Part shown: positions 1 to 4,278 of the stretch, one piece after another
How positions within the stretch are numbered: position 1 is the first letter of the stretch
Layout: every line of letters begins with the position of its first letter
DNA from: Capsulimonas sp.
GTDB taxonomy: Bacteria; Armatimonadota; Armatimonadia; Armatimonadales; Capsulimonadaceae
Assembly (NCBI GenBank): GCA_025963815.1
Contig: JAOQAA010000554.1
Span: forward strand, 1-19,129
Reading direction: 5' to 3'
DNA: 19,129 bases
The notes under the pieces: generated by a model
Databases searched by the model: none
What the model was told of the DNA's origin: nothing
Seen by the model: only the letters and a program-made list of their open reading frames with translations
Position numbers and translations under genes: made by a program

Positions 1-19
1 TCAAGAACCAGAGGCGCTA

Positions 20-188
20 GCCCTCGGAGTGACCCATCCCGGCGCTTCGCGCCACCCCTCCCTTGAAGCAGGGAAGGATTGGAAAGAGATTCTCGGACGA
101 AAGCCGCCTGCGAAACCAAATCCTAACTACCCTTCCCAGCTTCATGGGAGGGGTGGCGCGAAGCGCCGGGGTGGGTCACTCCAAGGGC
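20..188. repeat. Fold-back (long inverted repeat) element downstream of hypB
   Basis: Two 58-bp arms (20-77 and 131-188) are reverse complements of each other with four mismatches by eye, separated by a 53-bp centre. Each arm contains its own small hairpin (GGCGC-TTC-GCGCC at 41-53 and its mirror copy at 155-167). The centre adds a partial pairing, GGATTGG (76-82) with CCAAATCC (116-123). The element ends three bases before the hypB stop codon. The arm sequence has the character of dispersed GC-rich intergenic palindromes (REP/MITE-like). No transposase and no clear target-site duplication are visible. It could also act as the transcription terminator of the gdmH-hypA-hypB operon, although there is no T-run typical of an intrinsic terminator. 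The open frame running through it (29-244, plus) is not considered a gene. Confidence 0.85.
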
Positions 189-191
189 AGG

Positions 192-899
192 TCAAACGGT
201 GGCGCATCGGCGCCGCTGCCCCCGCAGCCAATCTAACCAAGTAACCATCCCCTCGCCCGTCTCCGACGAGACGGCGAACACGGTGGCGGTGGCGTTGACC
301 TGACGAATATTCGCGATTAATTTGTCCACGTTCAATCGGACATATGGCGCCAGATCGGTCTTGGTGATGACGACGCAGTCGGCGCCGTGGAACATAATCG
401 GATACTTAAGCGGCTTGTCCTCGCCCTCGGTCACGGCGACCAGAACAACGCGCGTATGCTCGCCCAGATCGTAGGCCGCCGGGCAGATCAAATTGCCGAC
501 ATTCTCGATCACCATCAAGTCAAAGCGCTCCAGGCCGCCTTCGCGCTCAAGAGTATCAAGACCCGCCGCGATCTGATCGGCTTCGAGATGGCACGAGCGG
601 CCGGTGGTGATCGCAACCACCGGCGCGCCGCATTCGCGCAGGCGATCCGCATCCAGCTCGGTCGTCATGTCGCCTTCCATAATCCCGATTTTGATCTCTC
701 CGTTCAGGTCGGTCAGCGTACGCTCCAGAAGGGTTGTCTTACCCGAGCCGGGACTGGACATGATGTTGACGCACGCGATCCCATGGCTCTCCATGCGGCG
801 GCGGCTGCGCGCCGCGAGATCGTCGTTCTCTTCCAAGATATCGATATTCAAATCCACGCTCGCCGGCGTGGTGATCGGCCCTTTGGTTTCGGTGATCAT
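192..899 (-). CDS. hypB: HypB-family GTPase, nickel chaperone, probably for guanidine hydrolase maturation
   Basis: The 235-residue protein is a SIMIBI-class GTPase of the HypB family, which uses GTP hydrolysis to deliver nickel to an apo-enzyme in the cytoplasm. Visible motifs are the Walker A loop SPGSGKTT (residues 49-56), EGDMTTELDADR (75-86), the metal-site segment RSCHLEA (101-107, Cys103-His104), ENVGNLICP (132-140) and the guanine-specificity motif TKTDL (179-183). The His-rich stretch and the N-terminal CxxCGC nickel site of some HypB proteins are absent. I chose the ATG at 899 because it falls 4 nt after the hypA stop and has GGAG about 10 nt upstream. An upstream in-frame start (947) would overlap hypA. 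No hydrogenase structural gene is in view. Sitting third in an operon with an arginase-family enzyme and hypA, its client is most likely that enzyme (inference). A fold-back repeat follows at once. Confidence 0.93.
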   Translation of the reverse strand: MITETKGPITTPASVDLNIDILEENDDLAARSRRRMESHGIACVNIMSSPGSGKTTLLERTLTDLNGEIKIGIMEGDMTTELDADRLRECGAPVVAITTGRSCHLEADQIAAGLDTLEREGGLERFDLMVIENVGNLICPAAYDLGEHTRVVLVAVTEGEDKPLKYPIMFHGADCVVITKTDLAPYVRLNVDKLIANIRQVNATATVFAVSSETGEGMVTWLDWLRGQRRRCATV

Positions 900-903
900 A
901 TTT

Positions 904-1275
904 TTAGCGCTCCGCGCCGACCGGGATGTCCCAATCGACCTTCTCAATCTTCAGCTCACGCCCCGATCGAATCTCATCCAGCGGCGCACGGCATTCGGGG
1001 CAGCCGTACTCCAGATTGATATCGGGCTTGTACTCCCGCTCGCAGTTCCGGCAGAAAGCGATAAACGGGCTGTCGCGGATCGCGATCTCGGCGTTTTCGA
1101 GAAATGTCCCAAGCTTTTGTTTGGCGAAGGCCGTGCGCAGCAGGTCGGGCTCCACACAGGTAAACTCGCCAACGAGCAGTTGGACGCGGCGCACCGGCCA
1201 GCGTTCGGTCTGCTGGGAGTACCAATCCTTGAGGCTCATCATGAGAGCCTTGGTCATGTCGACTTCATGCGGCAA
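904..1275 (-). CDS. hypA: HypA-family nickel metallochaperone
   Basis: This 123-residue protein belongs to the HypA/HybF family, which binds nickel at its N-terminus and zinc in a four-cysteine knuckle, and partners with HypB. The zinc site is complete: CRNC (Cys75, Cys78) and CPEC (Cys92, Cys95). The N-terminal His-Glu needed for nickel is present, but as M-P-H-E instead of the usual M-H-E. The start is a TTG at 1275, supported by AGGAG nine bases upstream and by alignment of HEVDMTKAL with the family start. The next in-frame ATG (1257) would remove the nickel site. The gene lies 12 bp after gdmH and 4 bp before hypB, so translation of the three is probably coupled. In known guanidine hydrolase systems, paired HypA/HypB-like proteins activate the enzyme. 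Here they are likely dedicated to it, not to a hydrogenase (inference). Confidence 0.92.
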   Translation of the reverse strand: MPHEVDMTKALMMSLKDWYSQQTERWPVRRVQLLVGEFTCVEPDLLRTAFAKQKLGTFLENAEIAIRDSPFIAFCRNCEREYKPDINLEYGCPECRAPLDEIRSGRELKIEKVDWDIPVGAER

Positions 1276-1284
1276 GTGTCAGAT

Positions 1285-1289
1285 CTCCT
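1285..1289 (-). promoter_or_regulatory. Ribosome binding site of hypA, overlapping the gdmH stop codon
   Basis: AGGAG on the minus strand lies nine bases before the TTG at 1275 and shares bases with the TAG stop of the upstream gene (1288-1290). It decides the TTG start of hypA. Confidence 0.7.
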
Positions 1290-2469
1290 AGAGAGCCCAA
1301 GGTTCCGTCGACGGCTCCGAGTTCAGCCACGCCGGACGCTGCCGGGGCAGCTTTTCGGCGAACACCAAGTTCGCGAGAACATCGCAAATCACTCGCGTTC
1401 CCATCAGGGCCGTCATATCGCTGATATCGTACGGCGGCGAGACTTCGACCAGCTCCATGGCGCACAGATTGGTCTCACGGGCGACGCGCTGGACGATGCG
1501 CAGCGCCTCGCGGGGGGTGAAGCCGCCCGGCTCCGGCCAGCCCGTGCCGGGGACAAAACCGGCGTCGATGCTGTCGATGTCGAAGCTGAGATAGACCGCT
1601 TCGGTCCCTTCGCTCGCCACTTCGATCGCAATGTCCAGGGCTTTGTCCAGCCCCATGTCCATGATGTCGGTCATGGTCATGATCGTCGTGCCGCGCTCGC
1701 GGGCCACTTTGACCCCGGCTCGTGGCACCTGCCACCCGCCGATGCCGAACTGCACCAGGTTCTTCGGAGGCGCGTTCTCAATATTCGTCGCATGGAACCA
1801 CGGCGTGGTGTGCATCCGCTCGTCCATGTCCAGTTCCTGCGTATCGACATGGCGGTCGATATGGATGATGCCGATGTTGCCGTTGACATGCGGGGCGATG
1901 CCTCGAACGCACGGATAGCCGATGGAGTGGTCCCCGCCGATCATGATCGGAAAGGCGCCGCTGCGGAACACATGGGAGACGGCGCGGCTGATCTGGTCGA
2001 ACGCCTTCTCGATGTTGGCGGGAATGACGAACACGTCGCCCAGGTCGCACAGCGTCATTTGCTCGCGCAGATCGATCCCCAGATCGAAGTAATAAGAACC
2101 ATAGAGGGCCGAAATACGGCGAACGCCTTGCGGACCGAAGCGTGTGCCGGCCCGGTACGTTGTGCCCGTGTCGAGCGGGATGCCGAACACGGCGGCGTCG
2201 TAATTGCCGGCCTTGTGAACGTCCTCCACATAGGGCGCCTTCAGGAACGTGTTGATGCCCGCGAAGTGCGGCAGTTCACCGCGCGAAAAGGTCGAAATAG
2301 TACGGTCCCCGATGCTGGGCGCGGCGGTCAAACCCAGCTCCAGATTGCGCTCCACTTCCCGTTTCCAGCCATGCTCCGGCAGCTCCGCCTCGCGGCGCAG
2401 GGCGTAGGCGGCCTGACTATCCTTCAAATCTTCCCGTGGGACGCCAAAGCGCGAACGATCATCCGTCAT
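1288..2469 (-). CDS. gdmH: Arginase-family ureohydrolase, probable Ni-dependent guanidine hydrolase (guanidine to urea + ammonia)
   Basis: The 393-residue cytoplasmic enzyme has the full arginase/agmatinase metal site: GGDHS (His181), DRHVD (Asp205, His207, Asp209), FDIDSID (Asp297, Asp299) and the late Glu in ELVEVSP (Glu342). It carries an N-terminal extension of roughly 75 residues not found in ordinary agmatinases of about 310 residues. The segment after DRHVD (TQELDMDERMHTTPWFHATN) and GTGWPEPGG are, as I remember them, features of the guanidine hydrolase clade (Synechocystis Sll1077 type). Gene order gdmH-hypA-hypB also matches that system, in which nickel chaperones are required. The start ATG has GGGAAGGG about 8 bases upstream. 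Transcription probably starts near 2612, giving a leader of about 140 nt under control of the divergent Lrp-type regulator. Agmatinase or guanidinobutyrase activity is the alternative, but hypA/hypB linkage makes guanidine the better call. No urease or carboxylase genes are in the window. Confidence 0.82.
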   Translation of the reverse strand: MTDDRSRFGVPREDLKDSQAAYALRREAELPEHGWKREVERNLELGLTAAPSIGDRTISTFSRGELPHFAGINTFLKAPYVEDVHKAGNYDAAVFGIPLDTGTTYRAGTRFGPQGVRRISALYGSYYFDLGIDLREQMTLCDLGDVFVIPANIEKAFDQISRAVSHVFRSGAFPIMIGGDHSIGYPCVRGIAPHVNGNIGIIHIDRHVDTQELDMDERMHTTPWFHATNIENAPPKNLVQFGIGGWQVPRAGVKVARERGTTIMTMTDIMDMGLDKALDIAIEVASEGTEAVYLSFDIDSIDAGFVPGTGWPEPGGFTPREALRIVQRVARETNLCAMELVEVSPPYDISDMTALMGTRVICDVLANLVFAEKLPRQRPAWLNSEPSTEPWAL

Positions 2470-2618
2470 GGGTGTACCCTTCCCGTGTCTTGCTAATGTG
2501 AGTGAAAAATGGTGTGCGGGCGGCGTCGCCGATTACTCGTCTTCGCCTCGTCAGTGAGGTGTGGTTAGTATACTGCTGAGGGTATCCGATGTCAACACTT
2601 ATGACGAAATAATTTAAA

Positions 2619-2624
2619 ATTATA
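2619..2624 (-). promoter_or_regulatory. Likely -10 box of the gdmH-hypA-hypB operon
   Basis: A perfect TATAAT on the minus strand lies in AT-rich DNA. The corresponding -35 region (about 2641-2647) falls in the central operator palindrome and resembles the consensus only weakly (TGACGA), which fits a promoter that is activated or tightly controlled. The predicted transcript start near 2612 lies beside the 2601-2610 operator. Confidence 0.5.
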
Positions 2625-2662
2625 ATCTCAATGACGAATATCGTCATTTATAAAGCTAAATA

Positions 2663-2671
2663 TGATATAAT
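2663..2671 (+). promoter_or_regulatory. Extended -10 promoter of the Lrp-type regulator gene
   Basis: TGATATAAT is an extended -10 element (TGn plus TATAAT). A predicted start near 2678 falls inside the ATTTCGTCAT operator copy at 2670-2679, which predicts autoregulation. The same ten bases, ATGATATAAT, recur in the promoter upstream of the gene at 4279. Confidence 0.6.
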
Positions 2672-2689
2672 TTCGTCATATCGCAATGC

Positions 2690-2694
2690 AAGGA
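2690..2694 (+). promoter_or_regulatory. Ribosome binding site that sets the start of the Lrp-type gene at 2704
   Basis: AAGGA lies nine bases before the ATG at 2704. It lies downstream of the alternative ATG at 2686, which would have almost no leader and no Shine-Dalgarno site. Confidence 0.65.
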
Positions 2695-2703
2695 CAATTT
2701 GAA

Positions 2704-3165
2704 ATGCTGACGCTGGATGACCTGGACAATAAAATCATCTGCGTGCTTCAGGAGAACGCGCGTCTGACCAACTCGGAGATCGCCAAAACCGTGGGAAGTA
2801 CGGAGCCGACCGTTCGCCGCCGTGTCGAGCGCCTGCTGAGCGCCGGCGCGATCAAGATCGTGGCCGTCGCGACGCCGTTTCAGCTGGGGTACCGCGTCAT
2901 TGCAATTTTAGGATTGCAGATCGACCACCAGCATCTCACGCAAGTCGAGGAAGCGCTAATCGCCATGCCCGAAGTGCGCTTCGCGGGAGTGACCCTGGGG
3001 AGCTACGACGTCATCGCCGAAGTGTGGTTTGAGGATACGGAGCAGCTTCTGACATTCCTGCATGAACGCCTGAGCAAGATCCCCGGCGTGCAGCGAATAG
3101 AATCTCTGCAAGTCGCCAAGATGCTCAAATACATGTACGACTGGAGCGCCCCCGCCGGCGGGTAG
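2704..3165 (+). CDS. Lrp/AsnC-family transcriptional regulator, probably of the guanidine hydrolase operon
   Basis: The 153-residue protein has the standard Lrp/AsnC layout: an N-terminal winged helix-turn-helix (about residues 4-55, LDDLDNKII then LTNSEIAKTVGSTEPTVRRRVERL) and a C-terminal RAM ligand-binding/oligomerisation domain (about 65-145, including GVTLGSYDVIAEVWFED). Family members bind small amino-acid-like effectors and form dimers to octamers. I chose the ATG at 2704 over the one at 2686 because of the AAGGA site and the promoter position. It is divergent from gdmH, and the space between them holds the phased operator array. This suggests it controls both itself and the operon. 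Its effector is unknown; guanidine, arginine or a related compound is a guess. It runs tail to tail with the small membrane protein, with one base between stop codons. Confidence 0.92.
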   Translation: MLTLDDLDNKIICVLQENARLTNSEIAKTVGSTEPTVRRRVERLLSAGAIKIVAVATPFQLGYRVIAILGLQIDHQHLTQVEEALIAMPEVRFAGVTLGSYDVIAEVWFEDTEQLLTFLHERLSKIPGVQRIESLQVAKMLKYMYDWSAPAGG

Positions 3166-3166
3166 A

Positions 3167-3280
3167 TTAATACGACAGCGCCGTGTTCAGCACATGGGCG
3201 TATTGCCGCCACAGAAAAATGATCAGGCCAATCACGGCCGCCGTCAACCCTAGGCCCATGCCCACCGATCGGTTCATCAT
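3167..3280 (-). CDS. Small single-pass membrane protein (37 residues), unknown function
   Basis: A short open frame, ATG at 3280 to TAA at 3167, encodes a 37-residue protein. It has a basic N-terminus (MMNRSV), a hydrophobic segment at about residues 7-23 (GMGLGLTAAVIGLIIFL), and a short tail starting WRQYAHV. A GGAG ribosome site lies seven bases upstream of the first ATG. The gene begins 60 bp after the stop of the 254-residue gene on the same strand, so the two may be co-transcribed. It fills almost the whole gap between that gene and the Lrp-type gene. The hydrophobic segment, ribosome site and fit to the gap support a real gene. The length is below usual annotation cut-offs, and no family was recognised. 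Confidence 0.65.
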   Translation of the reverse strand: MMNRSVGMGLGLTAAVIGLIIFLWRQYAHVLNTALSY

Positions 3281-3340
3281 AATATCACTCCATCCAAGCT
3301 GATATTGGGTGAGACACGAGGCGGCATAAAAAGTTGCGGT

Positions 3341-4105
3341 CTACATCTCCCGATTGTCGAGGGTATCAAGTTCCTTAATTGTGTTCCACCAAATTCTATC
3401 TCGTTCATATGTCTTCCAGTCAGTGTAAACATAGGGCTTTTCCGTCTCGTCCTCGACTGCGCTAATCGCTGGAATAAAGAGGCAATGTAGTTCTTCGAAC
3501 ATCTTGTGCGCCTCGCGGTCTCCATGGATTACGATGCTCGCGCGTGCGGGTGACCGTGGCTCGACAATCAGAATAGCGGTGGCGGTCGCCAGATACGCTT
3601 CTGCGATGGCAAGGGTAGGAGAAGCGATTACCGTCATTGGCTCTTCCCACGAGGCTTTCAAAAAGGCGACGTCAATTCCACTGTAATTGATATCGTTGTA
3701 ATTGATATCGTCAAGGTCGGAGTAATAAGTCCAACATCGAACAAAACGGTCCCAAACGGGCCGTCGCTCCTGCTCCCACAACATCGCCCCCTCCCCTCTC
3801 ATTTCCCACTGCCTGGATGTCTCCTCGCCCTGGACGCCATCTGCGATGGGGGTAATCCATCCCTGCTTGTCCCAGCGACTCAATGTCTCCAAAACTAGTG
3901 TATCCGTAAGGCGATGTGTGTAGCCCACGTTCATATGCCAATGATAGCCGTCGACAAACAATTGCTCTGCTTCAATGCCGTGACACTGAAAGAGGGCATC
4001 GAGCAAGAGAAGTTCATCATCGGTCAAGTTTGTTGCGCTGGTGCGCTTCGGCAAAGGCTTATCCAGCGGTTTAAACGAATCATCATGCATAGTGAAATTA
4101 TCCAT
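3341..4105 (-). CDS. Hypothetical protein, 254 residues, acidic and aromatic-rich
   Basis: I do not recognise a family. The protein has no signal peptide or clear membrane segment and is probably cytoplasmic. Tryptophan and aspartate/glutamate are frequent (for example WTYYSDLDDINY around residue 125). A hydrophobic stretch near AIAEAYLATATAILIVE looks like core helix/strand, not a membrane span. A 15-bp tandem duplication (3683-3712) encodes the repeat NDINY-NDINY. The start at 4105 is weakly supported: the Shine-Dalgarno site is poor, and a second ATG 15 bases in (4090) is possible. A TATACT box at 4128-4133 predicts a short leader of about 16 nt. Base composition around the gene is lower in GC than in the flanking genes, which could reflect transfer or simply a non-conserved accessory gene. 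It is divergent from the GH127 gene. Confidence 0.75.
   Translation of the reverse strand: MDNFTMHDDSFKPLDKPLPKRTSATNLTDDELLLLDALFQCHGIEAEQLFVDGYHWHMNVGYTHRLTDTLVLETLSRWDKQGWITPIADGVQGEETSRQWEMRGEGAMLWEQERRPVWDRFVRCWTYYSDLDDINYNDINYSGIDVAFLKASWEEPMTVIASPTLAIAEAYLATATAILIVEPRSPARASIVIHGDREAHKMFEELHCLFIPAISAVEDETEKPYVYTDWKTYERDRIWWNTIKELDTLDNREM
3683..3712. repeat. 15-bp perfect tandem duplication inside the 254-residue gene
   Basis: The unit TGTAATTGATATCGT occurs twice back to back (3683-3697, 3698-3712) and adds five residues in frame, so the reading frame is kept. Confidence 0.9.
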
Positions 4106-4127
4106 TATTCTGTTTCATATCGGATAA

Positions 4128-4133
4128 AGTATA
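4128..4133 (-). promoter_or_regulatory. Probable -10 box of the 254-residue hypothetical gene
   Basis: TATACT on the minus strand has TTAAAC 16 bases upstream as a weak -35. It would give a leader of about 16 nt to the ATG at 4105. Confidence 0.4.
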
Positions 4134-4179
4134 ACAAAATGACCTATTTGTTTAATCATAGTCACATTTAATGCTCATA

Positions 4180-4210
4180 TTGACCTAAAACGATCACGAC
4201 ATGATATAAT
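4180..4210 (+). promoter_or_regulatory. Promoter of the Sec-secreted GH127 gene
   Basis: TTGACC (4180-4185) is a good -35 and TGATATAAT (4202-4210) an extended -10. The 19-bp spacer is long, which the extended -10 may compensate. The leader is about 60 nt and includes a possible 17-codon open frame (4221-4274) ending 4 nt before the gene start. Confidence 0.55.
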
Positions 4211-4278
4211 CCATTGATACATGAGCGGAGCGCCAGCGATGGCCAAACGCTCAGGATTAGTCTTTTGGAAATGAAATT

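Larger units (their letters stand above)
2601..2679. promoter_or_regulatory. Symmetric operator array (ATGACGA half-sites) between gdmH and the Lrp-type regulator
   Basis: Three elements share one motif. ATGACGAAAT is at 2601-2610, a palindrome with 8-bp arms (AATGACGA-ATA-TCGTCATT) is at 2630-2648, and ATTTCGTCAT, the exact reverse complement of the first, is at 2670-2679. Equivalent half-sites are 30 bp (2601 to 2631) and 32 bp (2641 to 2673) apart, about three helical turns, so all copies face the same side of the DNA. The outer copies point in opposite directions around the central palindrome. The central palindrome covers the likely -35 regions of both divergent promoters. Such phased arrays suit Lrp/AsnC-family proteins, which wrap DNA as octamers. 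The adjacent regulator is the obvious candidate binder (inference). A weaker half-site, TCGTCA, occurs at 2548-2553. Confidence 0.75.

Noticed and set aside
29-244. 71-codon open frame over the left fold-back repeat
   Set aside because: The translation only reflects the inverted repeat sequence and the antisense end of hypB. It is a typical spurious repeat-derived frame.
192-947. Longer hypB frame starting at 947
   Set aside because: It would overlap hypA by more than 40 bp and add 16 residues unlike HypB. The ATG at 899 has the expected spacing after hypA.
604-2496. 630-codon open frame on the plus strand
   Set aside because: It is antisense to gdmH, hypA and hypB, which have strong family motifs. 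High-GC codon use on the minus strand opens the mirror frame. No family resemblance and no ribosome site.
2495-2503. AATGTGAGT in the gdmH leader, half of the 14932-14946 palindrome
   Set aside because: Only one half-site with no inverted partner; a nine-base match can occur by chance.
2541-2600. Guanidine-III riboswitch-like GACGAGGCG segment on the minus strand of the gdmH leader
   Set aside because: Only a short match by eye. The rest of the pseudoknot core could not be placed, so it is not annotated.
2686-2703. Upstream ATG for the Lrp-type gene
   Set aside because: Almost no leader would remain after the predicted transcript start and no Shine-Dalgarno site precedes it. AAGGA fits the ATG at 2704.
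3151-3162. CCCGCCGGCGGG palindrome at the end of the Lrp-type gene as a terminator
   Set aside because: It has no loop and no T-run, lies in coding sequence, and is expected from GC-rich Pro/Ala/Gly codons.
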